Positions 45,527-54,300 of a stretch of DNA of 64,000 nt are shown here, in pieces (the stretch's first letter is position 1; every line of letters starts with the position of its first letter). A program made the position numbers and the translations under genes. The notes under the pieces are model-generated. The model made no database searches. It was given only the letters and a program-made list of their open reading frames with translations, and had not been told where the DNA came from. This DNA is from Desulfosporosinus orientis DSM 765. GTDB taxonomy: Bacteria > Bacillota > Desulfitobacteriia > Desulfitobacteriales > Desulfitobacteriaceae. The stretch is taken from assembly GCF_000235605.1 (NCBI RefSeq), contig NC_016584.1, positions 732,001 to 796,000 on the forward strand. The letters are read 5' to 3'.

Positions 45527-45792
45527 AACCGTTGAGGGGAAGTAAAACCGCAAGACCAGCCTCAAAGAGAGTCGAGAATGGTGGGAACTCGATAGGTAAC
45601 GGAGCGGGTAAATGGGCCTCAGAGGGTGGAACGAACGAGTTTTTTGCTTTAGTAGTTGCCAACGCAAAGCCAGCGTTATAGGGCTCAGGGTGTGTTGGCA
45701 CTCTGGATGAGAGGATGTATTTCTATATATCTATTAAGGTGGTACCGCAGATTAACGTCTGTCCTTATTTTAGGATAGGCGTTCTTATTTTT
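45527..45792 (+). promoter_or_regulatory. Orphan tryptophan T-box leader
   Basis: The full T-box architecture is present: GAGGGGAAGTAAAACCGC, specifier loop GGTAAATGGGCCTC with TGG at 45613-45615, apical hairpin TCGAG/CTCGA, T-box sequence AAGGTGGTACCGCAG (45736-45750) and a terminator (45754-45783) with a T-rich tail. It is closely related to the trpXYZ leader at 23411. No plus-strand gene follows; the next gene is livF on the other strand. A weak TTAAAT-17-TATTAT lies just upstream. Confidence 0.88.
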
Positions 45793-45842
45793 CCATTCCA
45801 ATCCTTGGCGACGCTTAGTTTCATTGCCTTGGTCGGCGTTGG

Positions 45843-45882
45843 AAGAGCCATCCCGCACTTTGAGAGGTGTAGGATGGCTCTT
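45843..45882. terminator. Hairpin between the orphan T-box and livF
   Basis: An 11-bp stem AAGAGCCATCC/GGATGGCTCTT (45843-45853 with 45872-45882). It ends any T-box readthrough and the liv operon. Confidence 0.65.
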
Positions 45883-45894
45883 GATATTTAAATA

Positions 45895-46587
45895 TTAAAC
45901 TAAAAGATATTTGGAACGAATTTCTTCATTCTCAGCTAATTCTTCAACTGTTCCTTGGTATCGAACTTGCCCTCGTTCAATGACATAACAGCGATTGGCC
46001 AATTTTAAAGCTGATTTGAGATTCTGTTCAGCCAAGAGAATGGAAATACCTGTTGAACAAAGTTCAAGGATTTGTTCTTCTAGTTCTTTGACGATTAAAG
46101 GAGCTAAGCCTTCCGTTGGCTCATCTAAGATGAGAAGCTCCGGGTTTCCGAGAAGAGCCCTGGCAATACTTAACATCTGCTGCTCTCCGCCGCTTAAGTT
46201 TCCGCCCCGGCGATTTTCAGTTCTTTTAAGGACAGGAAATAATTCGTGGACTTTTGCCAAATTCCATGGACCGGACTTGATGCCATCAGCAATCTCCAGA
46301 TTTTCACGAACCGTTAAGTCAGCAAAGATCCTGCGGTTGTCTGGGACGAAGCTGATACCTAACTTAACCATGCGTCTTGTGGGTATTTTGGTGATGTCTT
46401 GCCCTTTGAAATTAATTTGGCCTGTTTTGGGTGGAGTAATGCCAACGATGCTTTTTAGTGTCGTTGTTTTTCCGACCCCGTTGCGGCCAAGGAGTGAGAC
46501 CACTTCTCCTTGGTTAACCTTTAAGGATAAACCGAACAGTATATGGCTTAAGCCATAATAGGTATGAATATCTTTTACGTCTAACAT
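45895..46587 (-). CDS. livF: Branched-chain amino-acid-type ABC transporter ATPase LivF
   Basis: A 230-residue ATPase with Walker A LLGRNGVGKTT, signature LSGGEQQM and Walker B LLILDEPTEGL. It is the smaller of the two ATPases of the HAAT-type importer, and its start overlaps the livG stop (TAATG). Confidence 0.93.
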   Translation of the reverse strand: MLDVKDIHTYYGLSHILFGLSLKVNQGEVVSLLGRNGVGKTTTLKSIVGITPPKTGQINFKGQDITKIPTRRMVKLGISFVPDNRRIFADLTVRENLEIADGIKSGPWNLAKVHELFPVLKRTENRRGGNLSGGEQQMLSIARALLGNPELLILDEPTEGLAPLIVKELEEQILELCSTGISILLAEQNLKSALKLANRCYVIERGQVRYQGTVEELAENEEIRSKYLLV

Positions 46588-47324
46588 TATCCTGTTTCCC
46601 CCAAATAGGCATTTTGCACAGATTTATCGTTTCTGATATCTTGCGGCAGACCTTGAGCAATGGTTTTACCTTGGTGAAGAACCATTATTTTTTGGGCAAC
46701 ATCAAAAACCAGGTCCATATCATGCTCGGTAATCAGAATTGAAAGCCCTTTCTCCCGAGATAAGTGTTTGATTAAATTGACGATTCTCTGGGTTTCTTCA
46801 GAAGACATTCCTGCCGTGGGTTCATCTAAGAGTAATAGTGTCGGTTTACTTCCTACAGCGATGGCTATTTCTAATACTTTCTGATCTCCATAAGACAGAG
46901 AACTGCAGGAACGATCTTTATACTCTAATAACCCCAAACTCTCTAAAACATCCAGAGTTTCTTCCACAACAAGACGTTTTGAAGGTTTGAAGAATTTTTG
47001 ATCTAAACGGTGTTTGGCAATGACAGCGGTTTGGACATTTTCAAAAACTGTCAGGCTAGTAAAGATATTAATTAATTGAAAAGACCTTGCCATCCCTTTA
47101 TGGCAAATTTTATAAGGAGCTAAGTTTGTGATGTCTTCGTTAAGAAAGCGAATATGACCGGAATCCGCTTGCAGGTGGCCGGAAATTAAATTAAATAAGG
47201 TAGATTTTCCAGCTCCATTTGGTCCGATCACGGCAACCACTTCACCTTGGGGAACAGAAAGGTTTGCATCCGAGATAGCCTGAAAACCATCAAAGGCTTT
47301 TTTAAGTCGTTCTACCTGAAGCAT
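46587..47324 (-). CDS. livG: Branched-chain amino-acid-type ABC transporter ATPase LivG
   Basis: A 245-residue ATPase with Walker A GPNGAGKST, a signature variant LSYGDQKV and Walker B LLLDEPTAGM. The C-terminal VQNAYLGE is typical of LivG. It starts 2 nt after livM. The G-to-Y signature change (LSYGD) is common in LivG. Confidence 0.93.
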   Translation of the reverse strand: MLQVERLKKAFDGFQAISDANLSVPQGEVVAVIGPNGAGKSTLFNLISGHLQADSGHIRFLNEDITNLAPYKICHKGMARSFQLINIFTSLTVFENVQTAVIAKHRLDQKFFKPSKRLVVEETLDVLESLGLLEYKDRSCSSLSYGDQKVLEIAIAVGSKPTLLLLDEPTAGMSSEETQRIVNLIKHLSREKGLSILITEHDMDLVFDVAQKIMVLHQGKTIAQGLPQDIRNDKSVQNAYLGETG

Positions 47325-47326
47325 GG

Positions 47327-48313
47327 TTAATTTTCTCCTCTCATATCTCGGCGTTTGTTATAAATCTCCATTAGATATCCAAGAATACCTTGAGGTAAGA
47401 ATAGCACAAGGATTAGCAGCAGCAGACCCAAAACAAGGAGCCAGTATTCTGTGTAAAGTCCGACAATCATAGACAAGAGAACCAGAATTCCGGCACCGAG
47501 GGTTGGTCCCATAAAGACTGTGAGTCCTCCCATGAGACACATGATTAAAACCTCTGCGGAGTCGCTCCAAAACAACAAAGAGGGGGCAACTGAACGCTCA
47601 ACCAGAACAAATAAGACTCCGGCAATGCCGGCAAAGAATCCGGCAATAACAAAGGCTATTAAGCGATGCCTTTTAACATTAATGCCTATGCTTTCAGAGC
47701 GAACGGGGTTATCTCGCGTTGCCAGCAGGGTAAGTCCAAAAGGAGATTTGGTGATTAAATAAAGAATTAGGAGAGAGATGACCAGTACTACAAGACTGGT
47801 GTAATACACGGAATTAATAGAAGTTAGAAAGTCCGGAACAGGAATGGCGTGAATTCCGTTGTCTCCATTTGTCAGAGCGTTCCAGCGGTAGACAATGGCC
47901 CAGACCAATTGCCCCAAAGCGAGAGTGAGCATTCCGAAATAGAGTCCTCTTAGACGTACACAAAACCATCCGATCACTAAGGCAATGAGTGCAGACATCA
48001 GGGGAGCCAGGATGACAGCTACTCCAAAGGGCCAGGTTGTTTTAGTCATTACAATTGCTACGGTATAGGCGCCTATACCATAGAATACGCCGTGATGCAA
48101 ATGGAGAAGGCCGCCGTATCCCAAAACAAGATTTAAACTAGTGGCCAGTAATGCGGTAGTGAAAACCGTAGCCAATAGGTAAACATAGTATTGGGACAGT
48201 AAGGTGGGGGCTATGAAAAGTATCAGTAATCCAGCTGCTTCGAAGCCAAAGCCTAAATACAAACCAAAGTTTCCTTTGGAAGGCTTAACTAAATTCATAT
48301 TGTTAACGGACAT
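47327..48313 (-). CDS. livM: Branched-chain amino-acid-type ABC transporter permease LivM
   Basis: A 328-residue permease with about ten hydrophobic segments and the family loop TRDNPVRSESIGINVKRHR that contacts the ATPases. An early GYGGLLHLHHGVFYGIGAY segment is the LivM hallmark. AAAGGA precedes the ATG. Confidence 0.93.
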   Translation of the reverse strand: MSVNNMNLVKPSKGNFGLYLGFGFEAAGLLILFIAPTLLSQYYVYLLATVFTTALLATSLNLVLGYGGLLHLHHGVFYGIGAYTVAIVMTKTTWPFGVAVILAPLMSALIALVIGWFCVRLRGLYFGMLTLALGQLVWAIVYRWNALTNGDNGIHAIPVPDFLTSINSVYYTSLVVLVISLLILYLITKSPFGLTLLATRDNPVRSESIGINVKRHRLIAFVIAGFFAGIAGVLFVLVERSVAPSLLFWSDSAEVLIMCLMGGLTVFMGPTLGAGILVLLSMIVGLYTEYWLLVLGLLLLILVLFLPQGILGYLMEIYNKRRDMRGEN

Positions 48314-48328
48314 GTTAATTTCCTTTCT

Positions 48329-49207
48329 TTACCAGGCGGATTTGAGTAGACCTGAGGGTCGCAGGATAAGAAGAATACCAGCAATAATATAGGGAATTAT
48401 GATGGCAATGCTTGGCAGAAAGAGAATTCCAAAGGCTTCTCCGACCCCCATAATGATGGAGCTAATCAAAGCGCCCCAGATATTTCCCAAACCACCTATG
48501 ACAACGATCAAAAAAGCGTAAATTATTATACTGGAGTCCATTCCCATTGAAATAGTGGTTGTCGGAGCGATTAGTGCTCCTCCTAAACCGGCTAACCAGC
48601 CACCTATGGCAAAGACCATGGCAAACACTTTAGTGCTGTTAATACCTAGTACATCCACCATTTCCCGGTCAGTGGCAGTAGCACGGCAGATCTTGCCCAG
48701 GTGGGTTTTGGATAAGAATAGCCATAAGCCAAGGGCTACAATAGGGCCTACCAGCAGAAGGAAGGCATTATACCAGGGAAAGGAAGCGCCCCAGAGATCA
48801 AAGGAACCCCTCAATACTTTAGGTATATTCATGGACTTATACTCGGTTCCCCAAAGTATTTTAACTAGGTCCCCGGCAATGAGCACCAGAGAATATGTCA
48901 AAAGCATTTGAATTAGATGATCCCGGTTATAGATAAATCGAAGCAGTCCTCGTTCAATAACTAGGCTCACCAACATAACGATAAGCGGTGCGGCCAGCAA
49001 GGCAAGCCAAAAACCATAGGGTCCCTGACCTAAAAGTGTAGAGACGGAATAGGCTAAAAATGCTCCAATCATATAGAGGGCTCCGTGGGCAAAATTTGTA
49101 ATTCTTAAGACGCCAAAGATAAGTGTGAGTCCTGCAGAGACGATAAAGAAAATCATTCCTCTGCTTAGGCCAATAAATAATTGACTTGCAAGTGTGGCAA
49201 AATCCAT
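48329..49207 (-). CDS. livH: Branched-chain amino-acid-type ABC transporter permease LivH
   Basis: A 292-residue permease with ITNFAHGALYMIGAF near the N-terminus and RATATDREMVDVLGINSTKV as the ATPase-facing loop. It pairs with LivM. It is separated from livK by 96 nt that contain a stable hairpin. Confidence 0.93.
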   Translation of the reverse strand: MDFATLASQLFIGLSRGMIFFIVSAGLTLIFGVLRITNFAHGALYMIGAFLAYSVSTLLGQGPYGFWLALLAAPLIVMLVSLVIERGLLRFIYNRDHLIQMLLTYSLVLIAGDLVKILWGTEYKSMNIPKVLRGSFDLWGASFPWYNAFLLLVGPIVALGLWLFLSKTHLGKICRATATDREMVDVLGINSTKVFAMVFAIGGWLAGLGGALIAPTTTISMGMDSSIIIYAFLIVVIGGLGNIWGALISSIIMGVGEAFGILFLPSIAIIIPYIIAGILLILRPSGLLKSAW

Positions 49208-49237
49208 GGGTAAATCTCCCCTGTCATTAATGATTGC

Positions 49238-49271
49238 ACTAATGGGCGGTACTTAAGCACCGCCCATTAGT
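49238..49271 (-). promoter_or_regulatory. Stem-loop between livK and livH
   Basis: A 13-bp GC-rich stem (49238-49250 with 49259-49271). In the direction of the operon no T run follows, so it is more likely to stabilise the livK message or reduce readthrough than to stop transcription fully. Confidence 0.6.
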
Positions 49272-49303
49272 TTTCCTTACTCCATTTATCAACTTACCCT
49301 ATA

Positions 49304-50539
49304 CTATTTAGATCTAGCTTTTAGGATTTCGTCAATTGGGGGCATAATTTCTTCAGAACTTAAGGTATGAAGGTCTTTGGCAGTGAATACCCCATCTACT
49401 TTGGCGACAACCCCGTAAGACATAGGAATTGCCACTTGATGATCCTCTTTACGCATGGTTGCTTTTCCTACCGGAGTATCAATGGTTAAGCCTTCCATAG
49501 CGTCAATAATTTTCTCTCGATCCGTGCTTCCCGCTTTGGCAATTGCTTCACCTAAGAACTTGCCTCCCATGTAACCATATAAAGCAAAAGCTGCAGGTTC
49601 ACGATTGTATTCCTTTTTAAAGGCTTCAACAAAGGCTTTGTTTTCCGGAGTATCCGGATAAGTGCTTAGGTAAGGATTGGTTCCCATGACCCCTTCCGGA
49701 GCCTGGTCTCCTAACGGTCTGAGGGTAGCAGGATCGTAGCTGGTGTGAGCCCAAACAGGTACATCTTGGATTAAACCCGTCGCTTTAACGGCTTTCATGA
49801 AAGCTACCATATCTGCTCCTCCGGTTCCAACCACCAGTACATCCGGTTTAGCACTGCGAATGGCATTAATGTAGGGAGTGAAATCAGTTTCTCCGACACG
49901 CCACCAGGATTCTCCCATCTTTTCGACTCCCGGCTTAAGATCGGTGAGGTTTTTCCAAAGGTTATTAATGACTGAGTGACCATATTCATAATCGCTTCCG
50001 GCTAACCAAACTTTTTGGTAGTCCGTCTTAGAAAGCTGAACCGCACCGGCTTTACCGATAATTGCTGTATTCGGCAAGGTACTGAAAACATAGCGGTGAC
50101 CTGATTCTCCCGTGATTTTGTCACTCATTCCGCCCCAGACGATAAAAGGAACTTTTGTTTCTTTAGCATACTGGGAGACGGCCAGTGATCCGGCGCTATT
50201 CGTTGTTCCTGCTAAAAAGTCCACTTCTTCACGCATAACTAATTCTTTAGCCCAACTGGTTGATTTATCCGGTTTAAACTCATCATCACGAGTAACATAT
50301 TCAATTTTTGGGCCGCCATTTTCAGCTATTTCTTTAATTGCCAGCTTAAAGCCATCCAGAGAGTCACTGGCATATACAGCAGCGCCTCCGGTGTAAGTAT
50401 CGATTATTCCAACTTTTATGGGTTTTTCTTCTGTTTTAGTGTCTCCCTTGCTCCCGCAGCCCGAAGCTAATAATGCAGTAACTAACAGCATAGAACCCAA
50501 TTTAAGGAGTGTTTTTTTTGTTCCTACCATTCTAACCAT
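49304..50539 (-). CDS. livK: LivK-type ABC transporter substrate-binding lipoprotein
   Basis: A 411-residue type I periplasmic-binding protein with a signal and lipobox (LLASGC). The ligand-domain opens with KVGIIDTYTGGAAVYASDSL. Branched-chain amino acids are the default ligand for livKHMGF, but amides and other small acids are also carried by this family; the amidase gene just upstream makes an amide ligand conceivable. It is the first gene of the operon. Confidence 0.9.
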   Translation of the reverse strand: MVRMVGTKKTLLKLGSMLLVTALLASGCGSKGDTKTEEKPIKVGIIDTYTGGAAVYASDSLDGFKLAIKEIAENGGPKIEYVTRDDEFKPDKSTSWAKELVMREEVDFLAGTTNSAGSLAVSQYAKETKVPFIVWGGMSDKITGESGHRYVFSTLPNTAIIGKAGAVQLSKTDYQKVWLAGSDYEYGHSVINNLWKNLTDLKPGVEKMGESWWRVGETDFTPYINAIRSAKPDVLVVGTGGADMVAFMKAVKATGLIQDVPVWAHTSYDPATLRPLGDQAPEGVMGTNPYLSTYPDTPENKAFVEAFKKEYNREPAAFALYGYMGGKFLGEAIAKAGSTDREKIIDAMEGLTIDTPVGKATMRKEDHQVAIPMSYGVVAKVDGVFTAKDLHTLSSEEIMPPIDEILKARSK

Positions 50540-50785
50540 TCTGTTTTCCCCTCAATCTTTGCTATTTTTTTCTTAAGGTAACATAGGTTTGTTTTACCGT
50601 GTTGTAATTTTGATGTCTTTTTTCCGTCCTACCATACTTCCTTTCTCAGGGTTTAGATTCCCTTAACGACAATTTTCGGCGATTTAATTACCAAGAGGGC
50701 AAAAGAATATGTATGAATTATAACAGGTGAATGTAGAACAGACAACAGTTATTTTGAGGTGTATTATCACACTCTATTCAAAGTT

Positions 50786-51592
50786 TTAATACAAATCTTC
50801 CCGACGCTGTCTCCACACGGGGATTGCTTCTCTGGTTTCATTGATTTGTGCTAAATCCAGATCTACTAGTAAAATTCCAGGTTTTTCGTCCAATTGAGCC
50901 ATGACTTGCCCCCAAGGGTCGACTGCTAAGGAATGGCCATAAGCAACATAGGATGATTGGGAATCACGGGCCGGGGAACCCCCCAGCATAAAAATCTGAT
51001 TGTCAAGGGCTCTGCTGCAAAATAATAATTCCCAGTGTGCCGGACCGGTGGTCATATTAAAAGCAGCCGGTACAAAGACTACATTGGCCCCATTTTTAGC
51101 CATTTTTCTCGTTAATTCAGGAAATCGGATATCGTAGCATATTTCTACCCCGAATTTTCCCCAAGGTGTTTCAAAGATTGTAGCACTGTTTCCTGGGGCT
51201 AAAACTTCCGATTCCGTGAATTTAATACCGTTTTTGACACAAACATCAAACAGGTGGACTTTTTGATGTTTGACAATTATCTCACCTCTGGGGTTGAACA
51301 CAACACAGGTGTTGTATAGAAGTTCTCCTGCTAATTCAGGGATTGAACCACCTACTAGGAATAGTTTATGGGCTTGAGCCAGTTCTGCCAGACGAACTGT
51401 AGTTTCTCCAGAAGGGATAGTTTCAGCATAATCCCGGAAACAATGAATGTCATAGGGGCAGTTAAACATTTCAGGCAATACTGCAAGCTGAGCACCATCT
51501 CTTGCAGCTTTCTCCAGCATGAGTGCAGCTTGGTCCAGGTTTTCTTGCTTATTTGCCGTAACGAGCATCTGACATAAAGCAATTCTAAGCAT
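50786..51592 (-). CDS. Carbon-nitrogen hydrolase, omega-amidase (Nit2)-like
   Basis: A 268-residue nitrilase-superfamily amidase. The triad is visible as Glu in LPEMFNCPYD, Lys in KHQKVHLFD and Cys in EICYDIRFPEL. The PEMFNCPYD stretch is typical of omega-amidases that hydrolyse alpha-ketoglutaramate. It is cytoplasmic and followed on the same strand by the liv operon after 246 nt. Confidence 0.88.
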   Translation of the reverse strand: MLRIALCQMLVTANKQENLDQAALMLEKAARDGAQLAVLPEMFNCPYDIHCFRDYAETIPSGETTVRLAELAQAHKLFLVGGSIPELAGELLYNTCVVFNPRGEIIVKHQKVHLFDVCVKNGIKFTESEVLAPGNSATIFETPWGKFGVEICYDIRFPELTRKMAKNGANVVFVPAAFNMTTGPAHWELLFCSRALDNQIFMLGGSPARDSQSSYVAYGHSLAVDPWGQVMAQLDEKPGILLVDLDLAQINETREAIPVWRQRREDLY

Positions 51593-51644
51593 ACTGTTTA
51601 ACCTCCTTTAATTTTTTATTTTACTGAAAAATGTTCTACTATAC

Positions 51645-51752
51645 CCCGAAAAAGCCCACAAAGCGGTTGCGGTAATTGCGGAGCCTGGGTCCTCTTTCGC
51701 CGTCCTGCAAGAAGGCTAAGTCGTGCGAAGACAGTGTTTTCGTGGGCTTCGA
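51645..51752. repeat. Structured GC-rich intergenic segment
   Basis: AAGCCCAC (51650-51657) pairs with GTGGGCTT (51742-51749), enclosing several smaller hairpins, for example CGAAGAC...GTTTTCG at 51725-51741. On the minus strand the outer stem is followed by a run of T. It carries no gene I can support. It could be a dispersed repeat or an RNA; no known family was recognised. Confidence 0.4.
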
Positions 51753-51840
51753 CCCGAAGTATATTCTTGGACTAAATGGATTGAATGAAAACTGAGATAA
51801 TTGCAATACTACAATTAGTTTAATGACAGGAGGTAAGATT

Positions 51841-52068
51841 ATGAAAAACGTAACCATTTTTACTAATAATACCTGACCGTATTGTTCAGCAGCGAAGAAG
51901 TTTCTTTCGCAAAACAGTATTCCATTTGTTGAGAAGAATATTAGTTCGGATGAAGAAGCTCTAATGGAACTCCAACGCAGAAATGTAACCAGTGTTCCCA
52001 CTTTTTTGGTGGGAGATGAAACTGTGATAGGCTTTAATAAAGAAAAGTTAATGGCTCTTGTACATTAA
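51841..52068 (+). CDS. Glutaredoxin-like selenoprotein (UGA read as selenocysteine)
   Basis: The frame reads MKNVTIFTNNT, then TGA (codon 12, 51874-51876), then PYCSAAKKFLSQN, VTSVPTFLVGD, VIGFNKEKL and a TAA stop: 75 residues if the UGA is read. The UGA falls exactly at the first Cys of the CPYC redox motif, giving UPYC. The thioredoxin-fold cis-Pro (SVPTF) and GFNKEKL tail match the small YruB-type glutaredoxins. A near-perfect AGGAGG lies 8 nt upstream of the ATG, and a terminator follows. Sec in this position is known in bacterial glutaredoxin-like selenoproteins. A disabling mutation is the alternative, but the frame is otherwise clean. Confidence 0.82.
51874..51916 (+). promoter_or_regulatory. 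Candidate bacterial SECIS hairpin
   Basis: Just downstream of the UGA, GCGAA (51892-51896) pairs with TTCGC (51906-51910), and TGTT (51883-51886) pairs with AACA (51913-51916) below an internal loop. The apical loop lies about 21-29 nt after the UGA, a normal distance for a SelB-binding element. The loop sequence was not matched to a consensus. Confidence 0.5.
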
Positions 52069-52083
52069 AAAGGTTACTTTTTA

Positions 52084-52113
52084 AAACCGCTGGGGATAAT
52101 GCCCCAGCGGTTT
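52084..52113. terminator. Bidirectional intrinsic terminator
   Basis: A perfect 12-bp stem (52084-52095 with 52102-52113) between the glutaredoxin gene and the convergent aminotransferase. Confidence 0.85.
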
Positions 52114-52129
52114 CCGTTGTTTGGCTTAA

Positions 52130-53305
52130 CTATTTTAGCTTGCCTAAAGACGTTTCAATACGGTTTAAAGCTTTCTCGATGTTTGCTACTGAATTTGCAT
52201 AGGAGAAACGAAGGTAGCCTTCGCCATAAGCGCCGAAAGCAGTACCTCCTAAACATGCTACACCGGCGTCATTTAAAAGGTAATCGGCGATCTCCTTGCA
52301 GTCTTTGCCAAAGGATTTAAAATTGGGAAATACATAAAAGGATCCTTCCGGCAAAAGGCAACTAACTCCTGGAATAGAATTTAAGCCATTAACCATGATA
52401 TCCCGGCGGTTTTTAAATTCAGCAACCATTTTGTCAATATCATCTTGAGGTCCTGTAAGGGCTTCCTTTCCAGCCATTTGTGTAAAGGCAGATGTACAGG
52501 AGTTAGAATTAACCATTAGCTGAGCAATTCGTGCTGCAATGTCAGGGTGCATGACGCCATAACCTAAGCGCCAGCCTGTCATGGCGTAGGTTTTTGAGAA
52601 CCCATCCAGGATAATCGTCCAGTCTTTCATATCCGGCAATGAGGCAATGGAAAGGAGGGGAGTATCACTATAAACAATGCGGTCATAGATTTCATCAGAA
52701 AGAACCAGAATATCTTTCCCTCTCACTAACTCAGCAATTGCTTTAACATCATCGCCGGTCAGAACTCCGCCGGTAGGATTTCCTGGGGAATTAATAATCA
52801 GCATTTTTGTTTTAGGTGTTATTAATCTGGCGAGTTCGCCGACATCTAATCGGAACTGGTTTTCTTCGCGTAAGGGAATGGGTACTGGGGTTCCGCCGAC
52901 AAAGCGAATCACAGATTCATAAATGGGGAAACCCGGGTTAGGATAAATCACTTCATCGCCGGGATTAACGGTTGCCATAATGGAAAAAAACATAATGGGC
53001 TTACCGCCTGGGACGATAACGACATCTTCAGGGGAAGCGTCTACTTTTTTATGATTACGGATATAGTTGGCAATGGTCTCCCGGACTTCCGGAATACCGG
53101 GAGCGGGGGTATAGTGTGTATATCCGCCGGTTAAAGCCAAACAAGCTGCATCAATAATATTTTTAGGAGTATCAAAATCCGGCTCACCGATTTCCAGATG
53201 GACAACATCCTTACCTTGAGCTTCTAACTTTTTTGCCTTGGCCAAAACTTCAAAGGCAGTTTCAGTACCGAGAAGGGCCATTCTATCAGCAAATATATTT
53301 TTCAT
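52130..53305 (-). CDS. Class I aminotransferase, aspartate/alanine type
   Basis: A 391-residue PLP enzyme of the AspC subgroup I-gamma. Motifs are INSPGNPTGG, LSDEIYDRIVY and the PLP lysine in DGFSKTYAMTGWRLGY. It lies 17 nt after the dehydrogenase gene and is probably co-transcribed with it. A joint role in interconverting amino acids, oxo acids and hydroxy acids (for example via glyoxylate or hydroxypyruvate) is an inference. Confidence 0.9.
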   Translation of the reverse strand: MKNIFADRMALLGTETAFEVLAKAKKLEAQGKDVVHLEIGEPDFDTPKNIIDAACLALTGGYTHYTPAPGIPEVRETIANYIRNHKKVDASPEDVVIVPGGKPIMFFSIMATVNPGDEVIYPNPGFPIYESVIRFVGGTPVPIPLREENQFRLDVGELARLITPKTKMLIINSPGNPTGGVLTGDDVKAIAELVRGKDILVLSDEIYDRIVYSDTPLLSIASLPDMKDWTIILDGFSKTYAMTGWRLGYGVMHPDIAARIAQLMVNSNSCTSAFTQMAGKEALTGPQDDIDKMVAEFKNRRDIMVNGLNSIPGVSCLLPEGSFYVFPNFKSFGKDCKEIADYLLNDAGVACLGGTAFGAYGEGYLRFSYANSVANIEKALNRIETSLGKLK

Positions 53306-53322
53306 AAAAACACACTGCCTTT

Positions 53323-54300
53323 CTAAGATGAATAGACTTCAGGGTTTAAACAGTTGGGGGGGAGTTCCCCTTTCATGGCTGCTAAGATATTAGTGACAGC
53401 AATAATTCCCATTTTAGTTCTAGTATCAATGGTAGCGCTGGCAATATGAGGACAAACGACAGCATTGTCCAGTTCCAACAGACCTTGTGTAAACTCTGGT
53501 TCAAATTCGTAAACATCCAGACCGGCTCCCCAGATTTTGCCTGTTTGCAGAGCCTTAACCAGAGCAGCTTCATCAACAACGGGACCACGGGAAGTGTTGA
53601 TGAGAATTGCGCTTTCCTTCATAAGATCTAATTCTTTTTCTCCTATTAAATGAAGGGTAGCTGGGAGCAGAGGAGTGTGGATGGATACGAAGTCTGATTC
53701 TTTAAGAAGAGTTTCCAGGCTTACAAATTCCCCCCCTGTTTCCCTTTCAAATTCGAGGTTAGCTTTTGCACTGTTATAGAGAACTTTCATGTCAAAAGCT
53801 TTTGCCCTTTTAGCAAAGGATAAGCCGATTCTTCCCGCCCCTATTACTCCGACGGTTTTGCCAATGACATCTTGACCAAGAAAGAGCATGGGGCCCCAAC
53901 TCTTATATTTGCCCATCCTTGAGTATTTGTCAGATTCAACAACCCTTCGGGCCACTGAAAATAATAAAGCCCATGCCATTTCTGCTGTCGTATCCGTAAG
54001 TACTCCAGGTGTATTAGAAACTAAAATACCTCTTTCTGTTGCAGCTGAAACATCTATGTTATTATAACCGACAGCATAGTTGGCAAAAATTTTTGCTCCT
54101 CTGGCGGCATCCATTACCTCAGCATCAATAGGATCAGTAAGCAGACATAAAACAGCATCCCGGCCTTTAACTTTTTCTAATAGAACGGGTTTGGAGAGAA
54201 CTTCACCTGTTCGGTTAACTTCTATGTTGCAGTACTCTTCAAGCATGTCGAGAGCAGGCTTAGGTATTTCATTAGTAACATAAACATTCCAGCGATTCAT
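53323..54300 (-). CDS. 2-hydroxyacid dehydrogenase, glyoxylate/hydroxypyruvate reductase-like
   Basis: A 325-residue D-isomer-specific 2-hydroxyacid dehydrogenase. The NAD-binding loop is GVIGAGRIGLSFAKRAKAF; catalytic Arg, Glu and His are in NTSRGPVVDE, LDVYEFEPE and CPHIASAT. The closest functional group is GyaR/GhrB. It is the first gene of a two-gene unit with the aminotransferase. Confidence 0.9.
   Translation of the reverse strand: MNRWNVYVTNEIPKPALDMLEEYCNIEVNRTGEVLSKPVLLEKVKGRDAVLCLLTDPIDAEVMDAARGAKIFANYAVGYNNIDVSAATERGILVSNTPGVLTDTTAEMAWALLFSVARRVVESDKYSRMGKYKSWGPMLFLGQDVIGKTVGVIGAGRIGLSFAKRAKAFDMKVLYNSAKANLEFERETGGEFVSLETLLKESDFVSIHTPLLPATLHLIGEKELDLMKESAILINTSRGPVVDEAALVKALQTGKIWGAGLDVYEFEPEFTQGLLELDNAVVCPHIASATIDTRTKMGIIAVTNILAAMKGELPPNCLNPEVYSS

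Noticed and set aside
45519..45701. Minus-strand 60-codon ORF within the orphan T-box
   Set aside because: It is the complement of a structured RNA, with no ribosome site.
51639..52001. 120-codon minus-strand ORF
   Set aside because: It is a shadow of the UGA-containing glutaredoxin frame and of the structured segment; it has no ribosome site.
51841..52068. Glutaredoxin gene as a simple pseudogene
   Set aside because: The only interruption is TGA at the redox Cys, and the frame, ribosome site, hairpin and terminator are intact, so recoding is the better reading, though not proven.
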